Positions 45,213 through 56,029 of a stretch of 64,000 bases of DNA are shown piece by piece. A program made the translations under genes and the position numbers. Where the stretch lies: positions 13,645,995-13,709,994 of the forward strand of contig NC_073312.1 in assembly GCF_027595985.1 (NCBI RefSeq). The letters are read 5' to 3'. The notes below the pieces were generated by a model that saw only the letters and a list, made by a program, of their open reading frames with translations, did no database searches and was not told the origin of the DNA. The first letter of the stretch is position 1. Each line of letters opens with the position of its first letter. The DNA comes from Sorex araneus. Its lineage: Eukaryota > Chordata > Mammalia > Eulipotyphla > Soricidae.

Positions 45213-45837
45213 GCAAGCAATTCACCCTTATTCAGTCATAGGCCAAGATGAATACCAACACCAAAGCCTTTGCCTAAGGAAATTGTATCCAAAAATCCCA
45301 TTATGATACTTTCATTATATTGCTGGCTATCATAATAATGATGTTTAAAATAGAAATCAGAGGGGAGAAAACACTAATCCTTATTTGATACTGGTAAGGA
45401 GGGTCCCCTAAAAAGAAGGCCTTGAGTGATTTGCATTTTTCTATTATGCTGGTACTGTTTCTCCTTAAAAGTTATCTGAGCATTAAAGAGTCACGTATAA
45501 GAGTTCACTATTTCAATCTATTTAAATTGACAAGTTGATGAATGATCTGCCTATGCCATATGGATGATGGTGGGTAAACATATTGGGTGCAGTGTGCTTT
45601 AGTAATGTCTAAACAAGCAGATATTTGTACATCTAGCTGATAAAGGACTGTTACAATGGAAAAGTCTTTCTTATTCTAGGGTTAATAGTAAATTATGAAC
45701 TTGAATGTGGTCTTCATGTTGGTATTTTCTCTGGTTCACAACTTTTGGAGTCGGGCTGAAGCTCTGCTTCATCAGACTGGTCAGTGAGTTGCCTTAAAAT
45801 TAAGTAGTTCCAAAAGCAAACAAAAAAGCAGGGTGAG
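45213..45837. other. No gene seen
   Basis: AT-rich, repeat-free sequence. Confidence 0.45.
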
Positions 45838-46005
45838 GGGGTAGGTAGAGAGGACAGAATACAGCAGGTAAGGTGTTGGCCTTTTATGTGGCCTACCCTT
45901 GTGAGTGCCACCCCATATGGTCCCCCAAGCCATTGCAGGAATTATCTATGCATCAGAGCAGTAGCAAGTTCTGAACACCTCTGGATGTGGCAAAAAAAAA
46001 TTATT
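45838..46005 (+). mobile_element. SOR SINE (old)
   Basis: Sense: 'acagaatacagcaggtaagg', 'gccaccccatatggtccccc', 'ctctggatgtggcaaaaaaa'. Confidence 0.85.
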
Positions 46006-46126
46006 TCCCAGAATTGGTATTTCTAAAGAGCAGTTCAATCCAAAGAATCAGAGTGAATCACTCATTTCCCTGATGCTTCTGAAATCTATAAATGAGGTGA
46101 TACAATGTCAAATGCACAATGTAATT

Positions 46127-46397
46127 TTTTAAATTTATTTTATTCTTTAATTAGTGAATCACCATGAGGGTCCAGATACAGATTCACACATTTTTGAGCT
46201 TGTTTTTCCCTCATACAATGCTCGCAAACACATCCCTCCACCAGTGCCCATTCTCCACCACCAATAAACCCAGTATCCCTCCCACCCCCCAATCCCATCT
46301 CCCCCCCCCCACCCCACCCTGCCTCTGTGGCAGGGTATTCCCTTTTGTTTATCTCCAATTGGGTGTTGTGGTTTGCAATAGGGGTATTGAGTGGCCA
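46127..46397 (-). mobile_element. L1 3' end with target-site duplication
   Basis: Minus-strand L1 3' UTR of about 270 bp: 'agtgaatcaccatgagggtc', 'ccctccaccagtgcccattc', 'gcctctgtggcagggtattc'. 12-bp identical cacaatgtaatt at 46115-46126 and 46398-46409. Confidence 0.96.
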
Positions 46398-46606
46398 CAC
46401 AATGTAATTATTTTTAACCCAAAACACATTCCTGGAATCCATCAAGAGTTTAGATTTATCATCCAGCTTTTAAGATGCACAGCAGGTAAAGAAACAAAAA
46501 GACAAAAAAAAATCATGGAAATAACTAGAAAAATTTAGATGACAGAACATTCTGGAAGACATCTGTCTTGACCATTTAGTGACAGAAAGGAGACAACCTT
46601 TATTTA

Positions 46607-46940
46607 TTGATTTATTTAATTTATTTTTTGATTAGTGATTCACTGTGAGGGTACAGTTACAGATTTACACATTTTTGTGCTTGTGTTCCCCTCATACAAT
46701 GTTCGAGAACCTATCCCTCCACCAGTGCTCATTCTCTACCACCAATGAACCCAGTATCCCTCCCACCCCCAACCCCATCCCCCTACCCCACCCCACCTCT
46801 GTGGCAGAGCATTCCCTTTGGTTCTCTCTCTCCTTTTGGGTATTGTGGTTTGCAATAGGGGTATTGAGTAGCCATCATGCTCAACCTATAGTCTACTTTC
46901 AGCACTCATCTCCTTTCCCGAGTGGGTTCTCCAACCACAA
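46607..46940 (-). mobile_element. L1 3' end with probable target-site duplication
   Basis: Second minus-strand L1 3' UTR, about 200 bp from the first and slightly longer: 'gattcactgtgagggtacag', 'tctgtggcagagcattccct', 'ctatagtctactttcagcac'. A diverged 17-bp duplication (14/17) lies at 46590-46606 and 46941-46957. Confidence 0.92.
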
Positions 46941-46957
46941 GAGACGTCCTGTATTTA

Positions 46958-47084
46958 AAGAGATTTGAAGACCACATCAGCTAAATTAATATACAATCCT
47001 GCTTTACATAGTATTCTGAATAGCATATATTATGATATTTTGGGATTATTTGGAGAAATTTAAATAGGACCTCATTTTTTTTTC
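46958..47084. other. Short AT-rich spacer
   Basis: No feature seen. Confidence 0.5.
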
Positions 47085-47215
47085 ATTCAACAAACATTTA
47101 TTAAGCGCCTACAATGTGCCAGGCCCCGAGGGTACAGAGTTGGCTAACATGCAGCCCCTGCCCTCAAGGAGCTCACAGTCTAAGAGGGGCAAACCACAAA
47201 TAGGAAATCATGATG
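47085..47215 (+). repeat. L2 LINE 3' end
   Basis: Well-preserved L2: 'tcattcaacaaacatttatt', 'gcgcctacaatgtgccaggc', 'ccctgccctcaaggagctca'. Confidence 0.88.
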
Positions 47216-47749
47216 TCAGTGTCGGGTGTTGTGGCAGAGGAGTAGACAAAGTTGGAGGACACAACAGCAAGGAGGGCCTCTTCCTGGGTGGGACTGGGGA
47301 AGGCAGTGCAGGTCAGTTAACAGAATACCACAGTAGTGACTTGGCCACCAAGGGTATCACTCTATAGACAGGACTGAGTCATGGATGCCAAGCTCAATGG
47401 AGGAAAAGACATGCCCGCTTCCTCAGGACAACTCTCTGACCTTCTATCCTGAGTATCCATCTGAGGCCCAACAGCAATCAGACGGCAACTCTCCACTCCA
47501 GGGGACAAAAGAGAGACGTTATCCAAAAGGTCAAATCCCAAGACCTTTTAAATAACTCAAAGAGAAAGAAACTAGCACTGTGGCTCTTCTTTCTGCCCCA
47601 GGGTCTGGGAGTATTTCTGAACAGACTTGTGCAATTATTTCCTTTCTCAACACTGTTTAGGAAACTCCGGGTCTTCACTTCCCCAACTCTCACTATTCTC
47701 TCTTCTCATATGAGTTGGAAGTCATCCCCTCCTAGGTGCCGGGCACAGC
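47216..47749. other. No gene seen
   Basis: Follows the L2 end. It might hold a decayed continuation of the GTPase fragment to the right, but no frame keeps recognisable homology. Confidence 0.4.
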
Positions 47750-47764
47750 CTAGAGTGGACAGCT

Positions 47765-48877
47765 TACTCAGAAAGAGAGTGCCCACGGCAAGCCTCTCCA
47801 CACTCATCAACTTGTCTCACCAACTCAATGAGCTGCGGAATGTTTTTGTTCTGGTTGGACAGACCATTCCTGATGTTTTCTAATAAGCATCTTTTCTATT
47901 CAAAAATGGCTTCACCATATCCCAGGCTCACAGCAGCCATGGGAGGCACTCCATGCCGCAACCCAGGGATATGCCAAATGTGCTGCTTCTCTGGGTCACA
48001 AAAAGCCAAGTCGGCCAGAGTCCGAATGTCGTCACCCTGTTTCTCCACGTGCACTGATGCTCTGCTCGCATCACTTGCTTGATCCAGGAGCTGCCTCCAT
48101 TCTCTCAGTGTAGGACTGAGGTTCTGGTATACGAACTGATAGTTGGGCATGTGCCCTGTTTTCTCCAGCCTCAGAAATGCATGCGAAATGGCGGGAGGAA
48201 TGTCCCTTGTTTCAGCTAACCTGACCACAGTGACATTACTTAGTGCCATAATCAAAGTGGCCAGAGAAGCTTCCAACTTAAACCTTTCCCCAGCTGTGGT
48301 CAGGGACCCACTCATCAAACCCCCAGAATCTATCACTAGGATATGGTCACAGCCCAGGTCCTGGCTAAAGCCCTCAGTCACCATTATAAGTTGCATGAAG
48401 GCTCCTCGAGAGCTACAGACCCTGCCTGTGGCAAATTGCAGACCAAACATGGTATTGAGCAGGGTGGACTTCCCTGTGCCCGGCACACCCAGTGCAGACA
48501 GGACCACCAGTCTTGATCTTCTCTCCAGGCATTCATGCAGTTCCTCCAGGAGTCCTGTGACCCAGCGCATGGGGGTGCTGAGAGTACTCCCATCCACCAG
48601 CTCCAGGGGTAGGCCCTTTAGCAACAACTCCAACGCCAAGCTCGGGAAGTGGGCAAACCGCCTCTGGCATGCAGGCATCTTCCCTGCCTCCACAAGACAA
48701 CTCTCTGCCTCATAAAACTGTCCCATCTCCCACACGAAGTGCTCCACTCCCAGGGACTCCGGCCAAAGGGGCTCACTGAAGCCCACAGTTCCACAATGCT
48801 TGGGTCTCAGGGTAAGAAATGTCTCTGGAAGCTGTCTTGCCCTTGACTGCGCTATCCAAGCCAGAATAGGGCCTCAT
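47765..48877 (-). pseudogene. VLIG/URGCP-like very large GTPase, truncated pseudogene
   Basis: The minus-strand frame is open from a TGA at about 48876 to a TAG at 47896-47898 and then resumes in the same frame to about 47770 with family-like residues ([19 protein letters not shown]). Recognisable parts in order: an upstream block containing RPKHCG and a [16 protein letters not shown] stretch, the P-loop [12 protein letters not shown] with the following MFGLQFATG and RGAFMQL, a DSGGL segment where family members usually have DTEGL, and [21 protein letters not shown]. This is the GTPase core of the interferon-inducible very large GTPases (GVIN1/VLIG) and the related URGCP, cytosolic and nuclear proteins whose coding part is usually in one large exon. 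Only about 360 codons remain, of well over 900 in family members. There is no ATG start, and one internal stop. I infer a decayed gene-family fragment. An expressed short protein is unlikely. Confidence 0.85.
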
Positions 48878-48880
48878 TTT

Positions 48881-51205
48881 TAAAAAGAGACCAATAGTAA
48901 TATAATTGAAGGTAGAGATTCTATACCCAATCAGAAGATGCAAGAGTCAACACTAGAGTAAACATGCAACCCAAATTTTAATGGAAAATTTTTACTTGAG
49001 ATTTCTAAGAGATTTCTAAGATTGGGGGGTGAAAAGAGGGAGGGAAGTTGGAGCATTGGTGGACAAATTTTGACACTGGTGGCAAGTCTGGAGTTGGATC
49101 GTTAAAGTCCTGGAATTTTGTTATCAGCCACTTTGCAAATTATAGTGAATTGCAAAGAAAGTCAAAGGTTTCTTCCAGATGTTCTAGAATAATATCCACT
49201 TCCACCAATCATCGTCTGACCTTCTTGTGCTCTCCTACAGTGACCCTGGTCATAATGCTCATCTCACCAATGATCTGGTCCTTAACCATGCTTGCAAAGT
49301 TCCCTCGCTCTGCCAGGAAGCATAGTCACAGATCCCAGGAATTAGGACACAACATTAGGAATGATAGGCCTACCCACATGACTCTAACCACTTTAGCACT
49401 AATGCCATCAATGCCTTGGCTATCATAGTTTGGCAGAGATTCTAAGCCCAGGATACAGGAATAGAAATAAGATTTTTGGAGGTAGGATGAAGAGAGATGG
49501 AAGCCCTTACCTCTCACTAATCCACTTGTCCTAACTCACAACCGTCACTCTCTTAGCTTTTAACCAGGCAATTCCCTGACTTCCCATAAAACAGACTTAA
49601 AGGAATAACAGTCTACAACTTCACAAGGGCCCTGCAAGGGTGTGCCAGAATGCTAGAGCAAATACATTTTCTTCTACTCCATTCCTTGGAATGAGCCAGG
49701 TACTTTCACTGACCAAAGCATAATCATACCATCCATATTAAGGACAGCATAATAAAGTGAATTCTCTCTTCAAGAGCACACTTCTTAACTTATTTACTGG
49801 ACTTTTTATGTTTGTTCATTTGTAGCAAGTAGCAGGTGTCAACATTATAAAAAAAATATGTGGGTCAAAGCTTGAAATGGAGAAGCTTCTTCTAAGTAAA
49901 TCATATTCAACAGATCTGGAAAAGTCCTCTCTTACTGCATTTCTGGGAAATACTTCCAAGGGTTCTGTGATACTTTAATTGGAAAAATGCTCCCTTACGT
50001 TTCTCAAAAATGGAAACTACCCACTAGGGAAACTAAGAAAACTTCCAGGACTTTTTCGAACCCAGCTCTTTGACATCCCTAGCTCACATATTCCTACTCC
50101 ACCTATCCCATATCCCATATATTCATTCTCGATTAACAGTTAGTTCCGGGGAAACAAAAGTCTTCCAGCTGGGGCCAAGCTTCTGTGACCACCAGCAATT
50201 CCATGCTGTGCTTAAAAAAAATTTTTTTTTAACGCAACATGCTTTACAGATGATGTTACAAAACTCAGAGTTTGGTGAAAAGTCCTTTTCCCATATTTTA
50301 CATGAAAAAAGAGGAAAAACAAATCCAGATCTTTCTCAAAAATCACTTAAAATCAGCTGGAAGGTATTCGGTGAACTTTGTTTTATAGCATTTTGTGGCC
50401 AGTTACAAATTTGGGTCATGCCCTGCAATCAATCTCTGCCTGGAACTTTTGCTGAGGCCATCAGGGGAATTAGAAATCAAATGCTAGAGTCATGGTCCAA
50501 AATGCATGAGGAACTGGAGAAACTTGGGACTGGCCTCCTGAACACATGAGGAAAGAACAGCTGGGTAGCTCTGGTTCAGGCCCAGGCCCATATTTTCCTC
50601 CAATGTCCCTCAAAATCCACCTGAAGGGTGTTTCTGTCCATCAGTGAAAGGCACAGTGGTTTATCTGACTTCAGAACCAAGAGGGAGCCATCCCTCATAA
50701 TTATTTTGTTGACTGCAAAGTACATGAAATATAATGATCACAATGTGAAGCTCTACAAAACCCGAGAAAACAGGGGGAACATCCAGGTCTAAAGAATGTT
50801 TCAATGTCTTCCTGGCAAGTGTCCCTCTTTGCCTGGGAAACCTAGCAAAAGGAATGTGTGCAATTGTCTCGAGATGATGCAATGCGGACAACTGGCTCTC
50901 TAATAAACATTTTCTGGGTAAAGAACATGTCTTTCATGTCCAGAAAGCAAATGAGAATGTGTGGGGCTCCTTGGACTTGGAGGATCACAGGAGGGTTCAG
51001 CAAACTGTTCAAGGTGGAGTTGATTCTCTCTGTGGGAGTCTCTTGGAGAAGATTTTCACAGAAACAGCGTTTGATGGTTACAGTCCAACTGTGCAGATGT
51101 TCCTGGGTCTGAAACAGAGACATTCACCCACCCCTTAAGGCCCTAAATACCAGGGAAGAAATTTTGATCTTAAACAGGGAGATTCTTTCATTCAAAAAGC
51201 AACCC
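48881..51205. other. 2.3 kb, no assigned gene
   Basis: Unique-looking sequence. A plus-strand open frame runs to about 50549 (about 160 codons, no ATG-initiated domain), and a minus-strand frame of 94 codons starts at an ATG at 51123. Neither matches a family I recognise. Near 49025-49110, 'ttggagcattggtggacaaa' resembles a scrap of L1 tail. Confidence 0.4.
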
Positions 51206-51209
51206 AACT

Positions 51210-51380
51210 GATTTTTTTTTTTAGTGGGGGTACACCCAGAGGTAGTCAGGGACAATTTCTCACTCTGTGCACAGATCACTTCTGGCAGTGCTTGGGGAAC
51301 TGCAGTTCTGAGTATTGAACTGGAGTTGGCCACATACAAAGAAAGTGCCTTAACCCCCTCTACTCTCACTCTCACCCAAC
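51210..51380 (-). mobile_element. SOR SINE (old)
   Basis: Minus-strand with a T-run at left (51211-51222): 'atcacttctggcagtgcttg', 'tattgaactggagttggcca'. The head end is 'ctctcactctcacc'. Confidence 0.82.
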
Positions 51381-51484
51381 CGGTCTGGTTTTTCAGGAGG
51401 AAATTAAACTTTAAAGCCAGTGGAAATAGTGATCCCTGGAGGTGTTGGTGGATAATATTATAACAGTTCTAACCACAAGAAACA

Positions 51485-51715
51485 GCCACATTTATTGAGC
51501 TTTATTGAGCTAGATGGTAAGTTAAGTGATTTGTACTAAATACCTCATTTAATCCTTTCAAGAAGCCTACAAACTAGGTAATATTTATGTCCCTTGTTTT
51601 ATAAACAAAGCAGCTGAAACTTGGAGTGGTTAAGCAACTTGCCTAGATGAGCAACAGTTGAGTCACAGAGTTAACTGGGGTTTGAATTCTCTCATGGTAG
51701 CTCCCAATTCAGCCC
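51485..51715 (-). repeat. MIR SINE
   Basis: Antisense MIR: 'tacctcatttaatcctttca', 'aacaaagcagctgaaacttg', 'gttaagcaacttgcctagat', 'ggggtttgaattctctca'. Confidence 0.85.
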
Positions 51716-53440
51716 CTGCAATTCTCAGAACCATGGACCTTCCCCAAACCTGAGAAAGGAGGGAAAGAATTCAGACTTTGGAAGAGTTTCCATACGGAGA
51801 GGAGAAGAGCAAAGTTTGAGAAATTCAGAACCGGGGGCCAGCTAAGAACCCCTCTTGCATTGGAAGGAGAAGGTAGTTAGGTTCCCTCAGAATAGGAAGT
51901 GATGGAAGGAACAAAATCCAGAAGCAGGGTAGGGCAAAGGGGAGTGAGGCCAATGACCTTCTGTCTGAGGAGGCTGAGATAGGAGTGAGACAGCAAGCGT
52001 ATCTTTGACAGAGACCCATTGGGAACGGGTCATCTCTGCTCCCTCCTCAGATCACACTCTAGTGCTTGGGGTCTAGATTCATCAAAAGTGAAGTCCAGAG
52101 CCCAGTCGTCCATGGAGACACTGTTGCTATATTGATTTGTGGGTTATTTGGGACCTCTGGGAGGGAAGTTCTAAGGCCAGACTAGAGGAGAAAGGGAAGA
52201 AGAAGGGGAACAAAGATATCCAGACAGCAGCTCAATCCAGAGACAGTTCAGCCAGGCTACTGGCACTCCTGACAGCACAGTCACCATGGAAGAAAAAATC
52301 TGGGACCAGAGGGACAACTTCAGAGGCCAGAGATGCCCTTTAGAGGACTATGCTCCCAACAACTGGAGATCTGGGTGGTGCCTTTTCAAAGTCACATGAC
52401 TATCTTCTTGCTAATTCCAAAACAGAGGAAGGCAGCTCTTTGAGACTCACTAGTGCGAGTGCAGGGGTTAATAATACCCAGAGGAGGGCAATGGGTATTT
52501 CTTAAATGGGTAAATGCATGGTTGCCTGCCTTCCCAGAATCAGAACAGCCCCATTTGATTCAAAGCTTGGAACTGAATACAGAACCTCATGAGGAACCAT
52601 ATCAGCTTCTCAGTGCCGTCCTGGGGCAACAACTTCATGACCAATGAGGGATAGTCCTCTAGCTTCTAGAAACTTCTAGAAACCACTCTGCCCTCTCTTC
52701 AAGAAGAGTCAGGTTTATGCAAGCCGCTCCTACAAGAACTCAAGCTCCCCACCTGCCACTTTGGATTGCCACTTTGGATCTCCAGGATCCAGACAGAGCA
52801 ACCCCACACCCTGTCCTTAACCCAACAAGCGTCTCACCAGGAAGTCAAGACACTCTCTCCCTTGAGCAAAATCCATTCCCACGGAAGCTGGACTTACTCA
52901 GACCAGCTTCCGAACAACAACCAAAACTAAAGAGTGTGTGTTACAAAATGAGGCCATGAGATGGGGGGTTGGGGGCCCCCTCAATGGGAGTTGGGAGGGG
53001 GGCAAGGCCAACCCTATGGACTGAAATAAAATGAAATTCGCCTTCTGCTTGCAGTGCTGGGCAGTGCCACTCTTGCCTTCCCCGGCCACCCCTTCATTAC
53101 GTGAAGGAAGGGTTTGATGGACTTGGCGGGGGCACCCCCAGTTTCTGCTCCTTGTACGTCCAATTCCCTTTGTGACCGCTGCCTTCCATGGGAGGACGAG
53201 GATGTGCGAATGAAGTGGAAAATCCGAGGGAGGAGGGCTCCGAAAACACCTGTTTCTAGAAACACTGTGAACAAGCTCCAAAATGAGAATGGTCTCTCCC
53301 CACTTCCCCCTGGGCCCCTGCTGAAACTGGGGGATTCCGTCATGGAAACCCGGGAGTCCCTTTAGCTGCTGGGAAAGATAAGCACGGGGAGAAATTACCA
53401 GCTCTGTCCCCCATCCCAGCACCCCTCACAGCCTTTCCTG
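51716..53440. other. 1.7 kb without gene
   Basis: Unique-looking, moderately GC-rich, with G- and C-rich patches near 52965-53000. A minus-strand frame of about 174 codons (52898-53422) and shorter plus-strand frames have no domain and no splice support. Confidence 0.45.
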
Positions 53441-54110
53441 TCCTTGACTGAGAACCAGCCCAATTTTCTGGCATTTGAGAATGAGTAATATTTAAAGATT
53501 TAGGGAAAATTAGTCAAATGCACCTTGATTATAAACACATGGGCCTGTTTCATTTGGCTATTTGAAAATGTGGGTTTCGCCAGCTGCCATTAATAGCGAT
53601 GGGTTTGCTGCTCGCCTGTTTTTCTCCCTTGCCACAGACACAGAGGCAGGAAAGAAATATTAAGCCTTTTTTGGCTTCTCTTTTCAGAGCAGGAAGAATT
53701 ATTGAATATAAATTGTATCTTCCTATCTCATGAAACAAATGAAACCTTCTAAAATTAAATAAAAGGAAAATTAACCATCAGGATTAGGTAAAGAGCATTA
53801 CATTTCCTTGGGGCTCGAGTTACAAAGATATGTTTTTGTAAAAGAAAGGAAGGTCAGTTACCACTATTAAACTTGTATATTGTTTTATACTAAGTCCTTT
53901 CAGTGGCCTCTCTGAGGGACCGTTTAGTTTGTATTACACGCTAATAAACTCCAGGTGCGCAGGACAAACTGAATAATCAGAACCTGATGTACCAAACTAG
54001 TTAAAAATAATGCAGTACATTCCTGGTTCTCTGCATTTAATTTATTGTTAATCATTGTTATTACTTACATTTATTGGGTAGTTTTTCCAGATTTATTAGG
54101 CACTACATTT
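53441..54110. promoter_or_regulatory. Candidate conserved noncoding / enhancer-like block
   Basis: Some 670 bp free of simple repeats and transposons, with dense homeobox-, TCF- and GATA-like A/T motifs ('gccattaatagcgatgggtt', 'ttattgaatataaattgtat', 'cacctgattataaac'-like stretches). The texture is that of developmental enhancers. This is inference; there is no direct proof in the sequence. Confidence 0.35.
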
Positions 54111-54744
54111 AACAGTGTTATCGCTTGTAACTGACCATCAGTGGAATCAAAAACATATTTTTGTAAAGACTCTTACTCTAATTAGTAAGTTGTGTCCCTT
54201 TGAGACTAAGCAGGCCCCCAAAATGACTTATTTTCCCCTTTGGCCTGAGGGAAACTTGGATACAAAAGCCCATTTTTGCTCAAACCACCTGTTGGCTGAT
54301 CAAGAAAGGGATATCGTGCTGGGGACATGGAGGAAACCTTTCCATTCACAGCCGAGAAATGGGTCTGTATGCCACCATGTTCCAGAATGGGCAGCATTCT
54401 GAATAGGACCCCTAGAGCCCCAAGGGAGAACAGGTGGGAAACCTAATGCTGGATTTATGTCACCCAGAAGCAAAATTTAGAGGAAAGGAGAAAGATAATC
54501 CTTTGATTCTAATTAACACTTGGGTACAAATGACTATTTTCTCATGCTTTCCTAAAGACAGGCAGACAGAGGATTACTAAAATGAGAAAGGTCAGAACGG
54601 AAGTTTTCTTGAACAGATACAGAATGATCTCTCTCCTAGGTGTATCCTTAAGATACACAGCAAGGCAGCAATGAAGGGCCAAAGGCAACACAAAGGGAGA
54701 ACTGACCCACACAATTGAGTTGGGGAGGGGAGAGTTTAAAGGAA
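54111..54744. other. No gene seen
   Basis: Unique-looking sequence. Confidence 0.5.
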
Positions 54745-54875
54745 AGGCCACTGGGGTGCTTTGTGGAGGAAGGTGGGTACACTGGTAATGGGTGTGGTGT
54801 TGGAATTATGTTCACAGGAAACTATCATTAACAGTATTATAAATCACAGAACCTCAATAAAATTAAAAAATAATA
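54745..54875 (+). mobile_element. L1-type 3' tail fragment
   Basis: 'gtgggtacactggtaatggg', 'tgtggtgttggaattatgtt' and 'acagaacctcaataaaatta' with an A-rich tail, parallel to the tail at 23.3-23.4 kb. Confidence 0.65.
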
Positions 54876-54924
54876 AATTGTTCTAAAGTGTACTTTACAG
54901 TATACTTGATAAGGTGAAGGTACT

Positions 54925-55310
54925 CTCATCATCATAATCATCATCATCATCATCCCATTGATCGTCGAATTCTTGAGCAGTCTCAATAATGTCTCCATTT
55001 ATGCTAGCCCTGAGATTTTAGAAGCCTCGCTTTACTTGTCCTTTCCAATGGTGCCTCATTCAAAGCTCTTTCAGGGTCAGGGGAATGAGACCCATCATTG
55101 TTACTGGTTTTGGCATATGAATACGCTATGGGGAGTTTGCGAGGTTCTCCCATGGGGGCAGGAAACTCTCGGTAGCTTACCAGGCTCTCCCAGAGGGAGA
55201 ACTAGGCTATAAGATGTCTTCCAGGAGCTTGGTTTTATAGTCTCTGGATGTTGGCCATTGGTGGAATTACACAGAGCCAGGGGCAGTCCCTGGGTGTGAC
55301 CGCCTAGCTG
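54925..55310 (-). mobile_element. Extended long-form SOR-related SINE (~385 bp)
   Basis: Minus-strand. (CAT)n tail at left (54928-54955), then 'cccattgatcgtcgaattct' and 'tgttactggttttggcatat', a segment absent from the other long copies ('ctgagattttagaagcctcg', 'ctctttcagggtcaggggaa'), 'ctctcggtagcttaccaggc', and an extra right part ('aagatgtcttccaggagctt', 'ctggatgttggccattggtg'). It lacks a clear SOR head and shares only the body with the shorter long-form copies. Confidence 0.75.
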
Positions 55311-55889
55311 CTGGGAAATGGGAAATCTGGGTGGAGGAGGCCCAGTCTCGATCCGAGCAGGCTTGAAGGTCTCAGCCCTGGGTCCCACACACCTGGGTTC
55401 CTCTGCAGGTTCCTTCATGCGTGATGCTCGTCCAAACGTGTGGAGAGGGGCCTTGAGCATGGCTGTGGCTAGGCTCTGGAGGTCTTTGGCCACAGGAGCT
55501 TTGCTCAGAGTGAGGAGGGAAACTGAAGCCCACCCCCTCCGAGGGGCCCTGGGGAAGACAGCCAGGCACAGGCGCAAGAGACTCTATATAATAGTATTGT
55601 TATTTTTTTAAGGATCTTGCTTTTTTCCTAGGGCTCAGCTCTGAAAACCTGCCCTCGCTATGGGCTCTTTCCTTTGGCTCTCTAAGCTTCTTTCAGGGGA
55701 ACTTGAGCAACAGCCCACCCACAGCTCAGAGGGTGCTGGCCTTCCAGGAGTACTCCAGCTGATGACCGGCTCTCACCACTTAGCTCACCTAGCTGTGAAG
55801 ACAGAGCAGGAAGCTCATCAAGAATTGCTTGCTGTGTGACTGTATGAATGCTGACTCCTCCTCACCCTTGAGCCTATGGACTTGAAGGA
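55311..55889. other. No gene; GC-rich unique sequence
   Basis: Moderately GC-rich stretch. Open frames on both strands without known domains. Confidence 0.45.
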
Positions 55890-56015
55890 AGGGACTAGTT
55901 GAAGGCCAGCATCTCGGGCTCTCATGCCCATTTGCTGAGTGGCCCTGGGCAAGTCACTGAGCCCCCTGGGGAACTTGCTCCTCTGTAACATGAGACAGTG
56001 TGGTGGCCAGCCATC
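55890..56015 (+). repeat. MIR SINE
   Basis: Sense MIR fragment: 'tgctgagtggccctgggcaa', 'gtcactgagccccctgggga', 'gctcctctgtaacatgagac'. The L1 that follows landed at its right edge. Confidence 0.7.
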
Positions 56016-56029
56016 AGGGCTGCCAAATC

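Noticed and set aside
47896..48786. Intact small GTPase gene starting at a GTG at 48786
   Set aside because: GTG initiation is not expected in a mammalian gene. The homologous frame extends upstream without ATG and resumes after the TAG, so the open part is a piece of a broken larger gene.
52898..53422. 174-codon minus-strand frame in GC-richer DNA
   Set aside because: No domain, no start context and no splice support. The length is compatible with chance given the composition.
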